Below are positions 1 through 6,172 of a stretch of DNA of 8,901 nucleotides, piece after piece (the stretch's first letter is position 1; each line of letters begins with the position of its first letter). The stretch is from Bryobacterales bacterium. Its GTDB lineage: Bacteria > Acidobacteriota > Terriglobia > Bryobacterales > Bryobacteraceae. Location: the NCBI GenBank assembly GCA_009697495.1, contig SHUN01000086.1, positions 1 to 8,901 of the forward strand, read 5' to 3'. A model generated the notes under the pieces. That model did no database searches, was not told the DNA's origin, and was given only the letters and a program-made list of their open reading frames with translations. The translations under genes and the position numbers were made by a program.

Positions 1-144
1 ACATATGTAGAGGAATTTTTCCGAAAACTGGGCTATGAAACTGTCGAGAGGGGAGAGCTCCCCCTAAAGGCGTGGAAGGATTGCCTCCGCTGTCCAAAAT
101 TTCAGGCCTGCGACGAAATCGCCATGCGAAAACGCCTCGACTAG
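1..144 (+). CDS. GNAT-family N-acetyltransferase, C-terminal fragment
   Basis: Reading frame 1 is open from the window edge to a TAG at 142-144, giving the last 47 residues of a protein whose start lies outside. The segment FFRKLGYETV is the usual end of a GNAT (acetyl-CoA-dependent N-acetyltransferase) fold. It is followed by a Cys-rich tail, WKDCLRCPKFQACDE, with a CxxCx5C pattern at local residues 28, 31 and 37. From memory, this tail is typical of short stand-alone GNAT proteins often annotated as N-acetylglutamate synthase-like, common in Acidobacteriota and deltaproteobacteria. The three cysteines could bind a metal, but that is inference. The acceptor substrate cannot be told from this fragment. 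Transcription is rightward, with 290 nt before the next gene and no clear terminator in between. Confidence 0.7.
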   Translation, partial: TYVEEFFRKLGYETVERGELPLKAWKDCLRCPKFQACDEIAMRKRLD

Positions 145-251
145 TACCACCCATCTGAGGGTATTTGGACCCCTCCAATGCGGGTATTTCAAAAAGAAAG
201 TACTAGAATCTAAATAGGTGATAATAAAGGCCATAGTAGGTGTAGTACCAC
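142..251 (+). repeat. Paired direct repeat TAGTACCAC
   Basis: TAGTACCAC occurs at 142-150 and again at 243-251, a centre-to-centre distance of 101 bp. Both copies are followed by C/T-rich sequence. Related fragments (AGTACTAG near 199-206, ATAGTAGG near 234-240) lie between them. The exact identity of 9 bases is seen directly; a role as regulator half-sites is inference. Confidence 0.45.
159..189 (+). repeat. Paired direct repeat GGGTATTT
   Basis: GGGTATTT occurs at 159-166 and 182-189, spaced 23 bp apart, about two helical turns. That spacing would place both copies on nearly the same DNA face, as expected for a dimeric regulator. The bound factor is unknown, and chance identity of an 8-mer is possible. 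Confidence 0.35.
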
Positions 252-339
252 TTCCCTTCTAGGTGGCGTTCGCTCCTTCCCGGCAAAATACAAGGTGGGA
301 TACCCTCAAAATAGTTTGAAGAAGAAGTGAGAATTTTCA

Positions 340-366
340 TTCACGCCACCCACCAATTTGTATAAT
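340..366 (+). promoter_or_regulatory. Candidate sigma-70-type promoter
   Basis: A perfect -10 hexamer TATAAT lies at 361-366. The best -35 match is TTCACG at 340-345, with a short 15-bp spacer, so the -35 is weak and the promoter may need an activator. Transcription would start near 373, giving a leader of about 60 nt before the ATG at 435. The -10 is convincing; the -35 is tentative. Confidence 0.45.
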
Positions 367-434
367 CAGACGAAATCCAGTAGATATTATGATCCATTTT
401 TTACAATTATTACTGGCAAGTCAGGAGATCAGAA

Positions 435-1406
435 ATGCGCGCACAGACCGTGGAAGTGAAGGCCTCTACCGGCAGAATTCTCTGCTGCACCATCTTTCGG
501 CCGGGCGGGAAAAAGTTGCTTGCCAAGGGCCATACGCTGAACGATGACGACATCCGCATTCTGGAGACGGAGGGGATGCAGGAGGTGTGGGTCACGCAGT
601 TGGAAGACGGCGAGATCGGTGAGGACGAGGCGGTACTCGAAATCGCCACGCGCATCGGCTGCGGCTCCCTGGAGCTACGGCCCGCCGCCGGCGGCCGGGC
701 CAATCTCTTCGCCACCGAAGACTGCTGCCTGCTGGTGGACGACGAGTTGCTGAAACAGATTAACTGCACAGCCAGCGTGGTTATCGCCACCGGAACCAAT
801 TTTTCCTTCGTTCCCGCCGGGCAACGTGTGGCAACCATTAAAAGCACGCCATTTGCGGTGTCGGCAAGCGAAATTGAGGCGGTGCAAAACATTCTCGCCG
901 AGCGCGGCCCAATCCTGCAGGCCCGCCCGGTCCAGGATCCGCAAGTTGCAGTCCTCTACACGGATCCGGTGCAAGGCGACCGCGCCCGCCAACTGTTCGA
1001 CAACATCATGCGCCAACGCCTGGAAAGCATGGGGGTACTGCAAAACTACGTGCTGAGCGCGCTGGAGGAGGAAAACGCCATCTGCCGTGCCCTCCAACAC
1101 CTGCTTGGCGCCAAGCCGGCTGTGATCATAATCGCCTCCACTACCGCTCCGCAGGGTCCTGAAGACGTCGTGGGCCGGGCCATGCTCCGGCTGGGTGCCC
1201 ACATTGAGCGCTTCCTCGCGCCGGTGGAACCCGGCAGCCTCATGTTACTCGGTTACAAAGACGAAATTCCCATCCTTTCAGCCCCCGGCTGTTACCGGTC
1301 TACCAAGCGGAACGTTCTTGATATTTTGCTCCCCCCATTATTGGCCCGCTATCGAATGAGCGGCTGGGAAATTGCCAGTTTGGGGCACGGCGGACTGCTG
1401 ATATAG
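435..1406 (+). CDS. Molybdopterin-binding (MoCF/MoaB-like) domain protein
   Basis: The 323-residue product resembles the molybdopterin-binding part of the MoeA/MobA-related proteins used in molybdenum cofactor handling. Residues about 1-160 match a region seen N-terminal to NTP-transferase domains in some fused alphaproteobacterial proteins (VGRIL-like start, GEDEAVLEIA at 62-71, GRANLFA at 87-93). Residues about 170-300 follow a MogA/MoaB-type Rossmann layout. Its key loops are altered: the usual GGTGxGxxD-type loop reads STTAPQGPED (235-244), and the PGxP-type loop near the end is APGCYRS (283-289). PVEPGSLMLLGY (263-274) matches the conserved PG segment. It lacks the C-terminal nucleotidyltransferase, so it is a stand-alone version. 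The start is set by AGGAG 7 nt upstream. It is probably monocistronic, ending in a terminator. A role in inserting or sorting Mo cofactor for a molybdoenzyme is inferred from family only. Confidence 0.72.
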   Translation: MRAQTVEVKASTGRILCCTIFRPGGKKLLAKGHTLNDDDIRILETEGMQEVWVTQLEDGEIGEDEAVLEIATRIGCGSLELRPAAGGRANLFATEDCCLLVDDELLKQINCTASVVIATGTNFSFVPAGQRVATIKSTPFAVSASEIEAVQNILAERGPILQARPVQDPQVAVLYTDPVQGDRARQLFDNIMRQRLESMGVLQNYVLSALEEENAICRALQHLLGAKPAVIIIASTTAPQGPEDVVGRAMLRLGAHIERFLAPVEPGSLMLLGYKDEIPILSAPGCYRSTKRNVLDILLPPLLARYRMSGWEIASLGHGGLLI

Positions 1407-1422
1407 AATTTAAGCTCCTCCG

Positions 1423-1459
1423 GAACCGCGGATCCTATCCTCCGAGGGATTTGCGGTTC
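1423..1459 (+). repeat. Imperfect palindrome before the terminator
   Basis: GAACCGC (1423-1429) pairs perfectly with GCGGTTC (1453-1459). Inside, ATCC (1432-1435) can pair with GGAT (1447-1450). The result is a 37-nt stem-loop starting 17 nt after the stop codon of the molybdopterin-binding gene and ending 8 nt before the terminator stem. It may protect the 3' end of the transcript or be a protein-binding site for the next operon. Confidence 0.4.
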
Positions 1460-1467
1460 ATTCTAGT

Positions 1468-1500
1468 GCCGGGTGTTGCATAGACACCCGGCTTTTTTTT
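1468..1500 (+). terminator. Rho-independent terminator
   Basis: A perfect 9-bp GC-rich stem, GCCGGGTGT (1468-1476) with ACACCCGGC (1484-1492), has a 7-nt loop and is followed by eight T residues (1493-1500). This is a textbook intrinsic terminator for the gene ending at 1406. It stops only 19 nt before the ATG of the next gene. The downstream operon therefore either starts in that short gap or reads through the hairpin, in which case it would work as an attenuator. Confidence 0.9.
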
Positions 1501-1519
1501 GCAGGTATCCTGAAAGATC

Positions 1520-2767
1520 ATGCAGATCCGATCCGTCCGCTGCTTTCTACTCTCGTACGTATTTCCGAAGCCCGTAGAGCTGCAATATTACGGAGGCAAT
1601 CGACGCGTCCTGAAAAGGGATGCCATGTTGATTCGTGTGGAGGCCGACAATGGCCTTGTCGGCTACGGTCCCGGCGAGGGCAGTGAGGCCGCTGAACGCA
1701 TCATCCGCGAATCCATTTCCCCGTGGCTGGAAGGCCGCGTCCTCCGCGACGCCGACGCACTTCGCGTCCAGTTCCAGGCCGGGCCGGGCATCGACCGCAA
1801 AACAAGCCACGTTTACGGAACGGTGGAAGTGGCCCTCTACGATCTGCTAGGCAAGTTCCAGGGCGCGCCGATATCGGAACTGCTCGGCGGACGCGTCCGC
1901 GACCGAATCGCGCTCTACGGTAGCGCCGGCATGTACCAGCCTCCGGAGGAATATGCGCGCGAGGCCGTGCAGGCGAAAGAGATGGGCTATACGGCCTACA
2001 AAATGCGCCCCGCCTTGGGCCCGGATCTCGATGTGGAAACCGTCCGGCTCATGCGTGAGGCCACCGGCCCGGATTTCGGCCTGATGGTGGACGCCCATTC
2101 CTGGTGGCGTATGGGCGACCGCAGCTACACGCCGAAAATGATCGCCGATTTGGCGCGCGCCATGAGCGAGTACAACATTACCTGGCTGGAGGAACCGCTC
2201 CCCCCTGCCGACCACGCCGCCTACCGCGAACTCCGCTCCCAAGGCCACGTCCCTATCGCCACCGGCGAGCACGAACACACCGAAGAGGGATTTCTGGATC
2301 TCATTTACAACGGCTGCGCGGACTACGTGCAGATGGACGTCGTCTGCCAGGGCGGTTACGCCATGGGCCGCCGCATTTTCAGCGAGATCCGCGCCGAGGG
2401 CCTGCGCTTTGCCTTCCATAGCTGGGGCACGGATTTGGAATTGATCGCCGCGGCGCACGCCGGCATCTGCTGGCCGGAAAATGTCGTCGAGTGGCTGGAA
2501 GCCCCCTGCTACACCACGCCGGAGCGGAAATTCATGTACGAATGGCCGCTGGCGTCGGAGATTCTCGCCTCCCCGCTCGTCATCGAGAAAGGCGATCTGG
2601 TGGTTCCCCGCGGGCCGGGCCTGGGCGTGGAGATCGATGAATCGGTGATCGATAAATACCCGTGGCAGCCAGGGCCCTGGTCTTATTTCACCCTGATCTC
2701 GCCCCCGGAGACCCATGCCGTGACCTCGGACCACAGCATCACCTGGGCTGACGAGCCGAAGGCGTAG
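1520..2767 (+). CDS. Enolase-superfamily enzyme of mandelate racemase type
   Basis: The 415-residue product belongs to the mandelate racemase/muconate lactonizing branch of the enolase superfamily, which abstracts a proton alpha to a carboxylate using Mg2+. The N-terminal capping domain (about 1-130) is followed by a TIM-like barrel. The ordered active-site set is complete: KMR at 161-163 on strand 2, metal ligands D191 (VDAH), E224 (LEEP) and E250 (ATGEHEH), and D273 with H300 (FHSWGT). The 27-residue D273-H300 spacing equals that of the Asp-His dyad of mandelate racemase (D270/H297). The strand-2 motif is KxR rather than KxK, as in some acid-sugar dehydratases. Substrate is unknown; a sugar-acid dehydratase is most likely, a racemase possible. 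The ATG has a weak upstream AAAG, but MQIRSVRCFLL matches the usual family start. It is the first gene of a four-gene unit. Confidence 0.85.
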   Translation: MQIRSVRCFLLSYVFPKPVELQYYGGNRRVLKRDAMLIRVEADNGLVGYGPGEGSEAAERIIRESISPWLEGRVLRDADALRVQFQAGPGIDRKTSHVYGTVEVALYDLLGKFQGAPISELLGGRVRDRIALYGSAGMYQPPEEYAREAVQAKEMGYTAYKMRPALGPDLDVETVRLMREATGPDFGLMVDAHSWWRMGDRSYTPKMIADLARAMSEYNITWLEEPLPPADHAAYRELRSQGHVPIATGEHEHTEEGFLDLIYNGCADYVQMDVVCQGGYAMGRRIFSEIRAEGLRFAFHSWGTDLELIAAAHAGICWPENVVEWLEAPCYTTPERKFMYEWPLASEILASPLVIEKGDLVVPRGPGLGVEIDESVIDKYPWQPGPWSYFTLISPPETHAVTSDHSITWADEPKA

Positions 2768-2771
2768 CGCC

Positions 2772-3467
2772 GTGTGGGTTGAAGCGGGGTTAACCGCTGG
2801 CGCGGCGGCGGGATTCCTATCCTGGGCCGTGCGCGGACGCAGCGCCCAAATATTTGCGCCGTCTGTTTGGCGGGGCTCCGCCGCCCACAATCGCATCGCG
2901 CTGACGTTCGACGACGGCCCCAGCGAATCCACCCCCGCGCTTCTCGAACTGTTAAATCGCCACAACGCCAAAGCCACTTTCTTCGTCTGCGGCCGCAACG
3001 CCGAACGCCTGCCCGATGTCCTCCTCGCCATCGCTAAAGCCGGGCATGAAATCGGCAACCATACGTGGTCCCATCCTCGCCTGGACTTCACCTCGGCGGC
3101 AACCATGCGGAGTGAAATCGGACGCACACAGGAACTCGTCCGCTCCATCACCGGAGCCGCGCCAACGCTCTTCCGCCCGCCTTATGGCGTGCGCTGGCTC
3201 GGCCTCGGCGCCGTGCAAAAGGAACTGGGCGTTAGAGGCGTGATGTGGACCGCCATTGCCAAGGATTGGAAGCTTCCCGCCGCCGCCATTTCCCGCCGCC
3301 TGCTAAAAGCATCCACCCCCGGCGCCATCCTCTGTCTCCACGACGGCCGCGTCCTCACCCAGCGCCCCGACATCACTCCCACCCTCGACGCCGTCAACAC
3401 GCTTCTGCCCCTTCTCCAACAGAGAAATTTGTCGATCACATCCGTCTCTGCCATCCTGGAACGATGA
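2772..3467 (+). CDS. NodB-type polysaccharide deacetylase (CE4 family)
   Basis: The 231-residue protein is a carbohydrate esterase family 4 deacetylase, a metal-dependent hydrolase that removes N- or O-acetyl groups from glycans such as peptidoglycan or chitooligosaccharides. All five NodB motifs are present: TFDDGP (45-50, with D47 as catalytic base and D48 as metal ligand), HTWSH (97-101, metal ligands H97 and H101), RPPYG (135-139), KDW (164-166) and LHDG (189-192, with H190). Residues 5-20 are hydrophobic and Gly/Ala-rich, so the enzyme is probably exported or membrane-anchored and acts in the envelope. It begins with GTG, 4 nt after the preceding stop, with AAGG about 10 nt upstream. Its TGA overlaps the ATG of the acyl carrier protein gene (ATGA). 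The substrate is not shown by the sequence. Confidence 0.9.
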   Translation: MWVEAGLTAGAAAGFLSWAVRGRSAQIFAPSVWRGSAAHNRIALTFDDGPSESTPALLELLNRHNAKATFFVCGRNAERLPDVLLAIAKAGHEIGNHTWSHPRLDFTSAATMRSEIGRTQELVRSITGAAPTLFRPPYGVRWLGLGAVQKELGVRGVMWTAIAKDWKLPAAAISRRLLKASTPGAILCLHDGRVLTQRPDITPTLDAVNTLLPLLQQRNLSITSVSAILER

Positions 3468-3733
3468 GCGAGTCCGTTTCCCCCGAAGTCCTGACACGCG
3501 TCCTCCGTACATTGGCCGAGACGCAAAAATTGCCCTTCGAACAGGTCACTCCTGAGGCGACGTTTGAACAACTCAATATTGACTCCCTCGACGGCATCAA
3601 CATCCTCTTCGCTCTCGAAAACGAATTCGACATCAACATTCCCGACGAATCCGCCCGCCTCGTCCGCAACGTTCGCCAACTCGCCGAAGGCGTGCAAAAG
3701 CTAATCAACGAAAAACCGGCGCCCGCCGCATGA
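3464..3733 (+). CDS. Acyl carrier protein
   Basis: This 89-residue acidic protein carries the phosphopantetheine attachment motif IDSLDGINI, with S41 as the modified serine. The following helix, ALENEFDINIPDE (50-62), matches the recognition helix of ACPs, and the length is typical (75-95). The frame is open much further upstream (to 3245), but the true start is the ATG at 3464. It overlaps the deacetylase stop as ATGA, and the protein aligns from there; the upstream part only shadows the deacetylase gene. The ACP should hold a growing acyl chain as a thioester for the adjacent ketosynthase. Being cotranscribed with a deacetylase and not with fabD/fabG, it is more likely a specialised, NodF-like ACP than the housekeeping AcpP, but this is inference. 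Translation is probably coupled on both sides. Confidence 0.92.
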   Translation: MSESVSPEVLTRVLRTLAETQKLPFEQVTPEATFEQLNIDSLDGINILFALENEFDINIPDESARLVRNVRQLAEGVQKLINEKPAPAA

Positions 3734-4935
3734 CCCGCCGCGTCGCCGTCACTGGCATCGGCTGCGTCTCGGCCATCGGAAATACGGCCCCTGCATTTTG
3801 GGCCTCCTGTCTCGCCGGCCAGTGCGGCATCGCGCAAATCCGCGGTTTCGACATGACCGGCATCCGTTTTCAGAACGGCGCGCAAGCCCGCGACTTCGAC
3901 CCGTCCAAACACTTCGACGACAAGCAACTCATTCCCCTCGACCGTTTTGCCCAACTCGCCATCGTCGCCGCCCGTGAAGCCCTTGCCCAGGCCCAACTCG
4001 AGTTAACGGATGAGGAGCGCGCCCGCGCCGCCATCGTCACCGGCTCCTGCTACGGCGGCAAGACCAGCGAAGACGCCGCTTTCGCGTCACTCTATCGCGA
4101 CTCCCAGCCACGCCTCCACCCGATGACGATTCCGCGCCTGATGGCCAACGCGGGCGCAAGCGCGCTCACCCTGGAACTCGGCTGGCAGGGCCCCGTCTGG
4201 ACAGTGTCCACGGCTTGCAGTTCGGCCAATCACGCCATCGGCCAGGCCTATTGGCTGGTGCGGCACGGCCTCGCCGACGTCGCCCTCACCGGCGGCAGCG
4301 AGGCGCCTTTCACCTACGGATCGCTCAAGGCTTGGGAGGCTCTGCGCGTGGTGAGCCCCGATACCTGTCGGCCTTTTTCAAAAGGGCGCGCTGGAATGGT
4401 ACTCGGAGAAGGGGCCGGCATGTTGGTGCTCGAACCGCTTGATCGCGCCCGGGCCCGCGGAGCTACGGTCATCGCGGAAATTGCCGGATTCGGTATGGGT
4501 GCCGACGCCCATCACCTCACCCAGCCCTCCGCGGCCGGCGCCGCCCGCACGTTGCGCTTGGCGCTGGCGGACGCCAACCTGCCGCCCCAAGCCATCGGCG
4601 TTGCGAATGCCCACGGCACCGGGACCGCCGCCAACGACGTCACCGAATCCGCCGCCATCCGCGACGTCTTCGGCGCGAACCGCAACAACTTGTTGGTAAC
4701 CGCCACCAAATCGCTCCACGGCCACGCCCTCGGCGCGTCCGGAGCGTTGGAAGCTGTCGCCACGATTCTGGGCCTGCAAAATCAGTGCGTCGTTCCCACG
4801 GTCAATTTCCAGGAGCCGGACCCCGATTGCGATGTCCCGCTGTGCCTGGAACAAAAACCTTGGCCGCACGGAGCCGCCGTGTCAAATTCCTTCGCCTTCG
4901 GCGGCCTAAACGCCGTGCTGGTATTCCAGCGTTAG
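3730..4935 (+). CDS. Beta-ketoacyl-ACP synthase II (FabF/NodE type)
   Basis: The 401-residue condensing enzyme elongates ACP-bound acyl chains by decarboxylative Claisen condensation with malonyl-ACP. The Cys-His-His triad is intact: C163 in VSTACSSA, H295 in NAHGTGT and H332 in TKSLHGHALG, with K327 also present. C163 has the same number as in E. coli FabF. Near the C-terminus the gating loop reads FAFGGLN (388-394) rather than the usual GFGGTN form, which may affect chain choice. ACSSANHAIG differs from the commoner ACATG version, hinting at a divergent, NodE-like or secondary-metabolite member. The ATG overlaps the ACP stop (ATGA) with no separate Shine-Dalgarno, so translation depends on coupling. 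It is the last gene of the unit and faces a convergent gene 39 nt away. Confidence 0.9.
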   Translation: MTRRVAVTGIGCVSAIGNTAPAFWASCLAGQCGIAQIRGFDMTGIRFQNGAQARDFDPSKHFDDKQLIPLDRFAQLAIVAAREALAQAQLELTDEERARAAIVTGSCYGGKTSEDAAFASLYRDSQPRLHPMTIPRLMANAGASALTLELGWQGPVWTVSTACSSANHAIGQAYWLVRHGLADVALTGGSEAPFTYGSLKAWEALRVVSPDTCRPFSKGRAGMVLGEGAGMLVLEPLDRARARGATVIAEIAGFGMGADAHHLTQPSAAGAARTLRLALADANLPPQAIGVANAHGTGTAANDVTESAAIRDVFGANRNNLLVTATKSLHGHALGASGALEAVATILGLQNQCVVPTVNFQEPDPDCDVPLCLEQKPWPHGAAVSNSFAFGGLNAVLVFQR

Positions 4936-4974
4936 CGGGAGATCCCCAAGTCGTGCCTCAAAACCCCGGCCCGC

Positions 4975-6120
4975 CTACTCCCGTTTAAACTCCGCAGTCT
5001 CCGACACCACCGCGCGCTCCCGCGGATACACCTCCAGCCGGAATAGTACCCGTTCCGGCACGCCGCGATAAATCACGCTTCCCCCCTGCAACTGCGAGCC
5101 CCGCAATTCAATCGTTCGCGTTTCCGCTCGCGACTGAATGATCAACGCGCCTCGCGTCGCATTGCGCACGGCCGACGCAAGCGGATCCCAGGTCACTGCC
5201 AACTCTTCGCCAGAGCGCTTAACCTGCAGCGTCATGTCCCACGCCTCCAGCCACGGATTCGCAGGCTGCTTCGGCCGCATGCTCAGAGCGATTTGAAATC
5301 CCACCACCACGCCCAGCAACATGAAAATAAACGACAGGGGAATCCACACCCAGCCGCCCCGCACGCCCTTGCTCTTCGGCGGTGCTTCGGTCATCGCCAT
5401 CGCCTCCGGTACGCTCCGATACTCCGGTGCCCGGCCTTCTTCCGTTCTCTCCGCCGGGGCCGCTTCCTCCCGCCGGTGCCTCACCCGCGGAGCTTCCCTC
5501 GCCCGCTGCTGCCCAAAGCGCGCCGCGCTGGTCAACCGCTCCATTCCTGACGACCCGCCCCCCAATTCCTTCCGCCGGAACGGAAACTCCAGATGCGATG
5601 CATCGGCCTTAAATTGCCCCTCTTCCCGAAAGAAAATTCCTGCCATGCTCGCCTTTGTGGCATACGGCTTTACTATCAACGCAATCGCTGTCGGATCTGG
5701 AAAGACATCTTCCAGGATCGCCAGATCTTCAGCCGCCAGACAAATCCCGTCGCGGGTGTGCCCGCGATAATAACCGACCGCGTAGATTCGCCGGTCCGGC
5801 CCGCCCTTCCATCGATCCATCGTTCCCTGAAAGGCCACCCGGTCGTCCTCAGAAAGAATGAAAGATGGCCCCGAAGCATGGTCGCAATCCAACGCCTCAA
5901 AATTCTCTACTTTCACCACGATCCGCTCGCCCTGTAACTCCGCGGTGCCAAGCAAAATGCCGCCCACCTCCGCGCCGCGCTTCGGTACAGCCCCGAAACC
6001 TCGCATTACTTCCAATAGGATCCGGTCCACTACATCGAACTGCAACTGCACGGAGATTGACTTCTCAGCCGGCTTCCAGACGTAAAATGGGGACGTGGAC
6101 GTACCTGATTCAGGGTGCAA
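4975..6120 (-). CDS. Membrane-anchored protein with degenerate JAMM/MPN-like domain
   Basis: The 381-residue protein has four parts. Residues about 22-180 resemble a Mov34/MPN (JAMM) domain: E51 in AEVGGILLG, then GYYRGHTRDG to AAED (116-132). The spacing fits the JAMM pattern HxHx7SxxD exactly, but the first His is R119 and the Ser is A129, while H121 and D132 remain. It is therefore probably not a standard zinc isopeptidase and may only bind. Residues 184-252 are charged and Pro-rich, likely disordered. One transmembrane helix spans about 257-279, and residues 290-381 form a beta-rich, fibronectin-like outer domain. The start is TTG, chosen because AGAAGGAG lies 9 nt upstream on this strand. 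From memory such proteins are common in Acidobacteriota; function is unknown. The JAMM assignment is moderately sure. Confidence 0.68.
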   Translation of the reverse strand: MHPESGTSTSPFYVWKPAEKSISVQLQFDVVDRILLEVMRGFGAVPKRGAEVGGILLGTAELQGERIVVKVENFEALDCDHASGPSFILSEDDRVAFQGTMDRWKGGPDRRIYAVGYYRGHTRDGICLAAEDLAILEDVFPDPTAIALIVKPYATKASMAGIFFREEGQFKADASHLEFPFRRKELGGGSSGMERLTSAARFGQQRAREAPRVRHRREEAAPAERTEEGRAPEYRSVPEAMAMTEAPPKSKGVRGGWVWIPLSFIFMLLGVVVGFQIALSMRPKQPANPWLEAWDMTLQVKRSGEELAVTWDPLASAVRNATRGALIIQSRAETRTIELRGSQLQGGSVIYRGVPERVLFRLEVYPRERAVVSETAEFKRE

Positions 6121-6129
6121 TCCCGGATG

Positions 6130-6137
6130 CTCCTTCT
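6130..6137 (-). promoter_or_regulatory. Shine-Dalgarno fixing a TTG start
   Basis: Read on the minus strand, AGAAGGAG at 6137-6130 lies 9 nt before the TTG at 6120. This is the strongest ribosome binding site in the window and supports TTG as the start of the membrane protein over later in-frame GTG or TTG codons. Confidence 0.75.
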
Positions 6138-6156
6138 GTGGGCGATTTCCTATTCA

Positions 6157-6164
6157 AGTATAGT
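6157..6164. promoter_or_regulatory. Symmetric -10 element of a divergent promoter
   Basis: The 52-bp gap between two divergent genes contains AGTATAGT. Read on the plus strand it gives TATAGT (6159-6164); on the minus strand it gives TATACT (6162-6157). Both are 5/6 matches to TATAAT sharing the same TATA core. On the minus strand transcription would begin near 6150, leaving a 30-nt leader with the Shine-Dalgarno. On the plus strand it would begin near 6171, at the rsmI start itself. No good -35 is seen on either side. Confidence 0.45.
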
Positions 6165-6172
6165 TACCATTA

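Larger units (their letters stand above)
145..434. promoter_or_regulatory. Intergenic region upstream of the molybdopterin-binding gene
   Basis: This 290-nt stretch is visibly more AT-rich than the flanking genes and has no credible coding frame. It holds two copies of TAGTACCAC (the first overlaps the stop codon of the preceding gene), two copies of GGGTATTT, and a TATAAT box at 361-366. The Shine-Dalgarno AGGAG at 423-427 lies 7 nt before the ATG at 435. Short repeats spread over about 110 bp upstream of a promoter suggest a regulator-binding region, but no known operator consensus is recognised. Confidence 0.5.

Noticed and set aside
1847..3151. 434-codon minus-strand open frame opposite the enolase-type and deacetylase genes
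   Set aside because: It is long only because strong third-position GC bias in the sense genes removes antisense stops. It crosses two genes with full catalytic motifs and shows no domain of its own.
3245..3463. Possible 73-residue N-terminal extension of the acyl carrier protein
   Set aside because: It fully overlaps the deacetylase C-terminus, is Arg/Pro/His-rich shadow sequence, and the ATG at 3464 in an ATGA overlap gives a normal ACP.
4936..4983. CGGGAG/CTCCCG repeat between the convergent genes as a two-way terminator
   Set aside because: The stem is only 6 bp with a 36-nt loop and no T-run on either strand, so the support is too weak.
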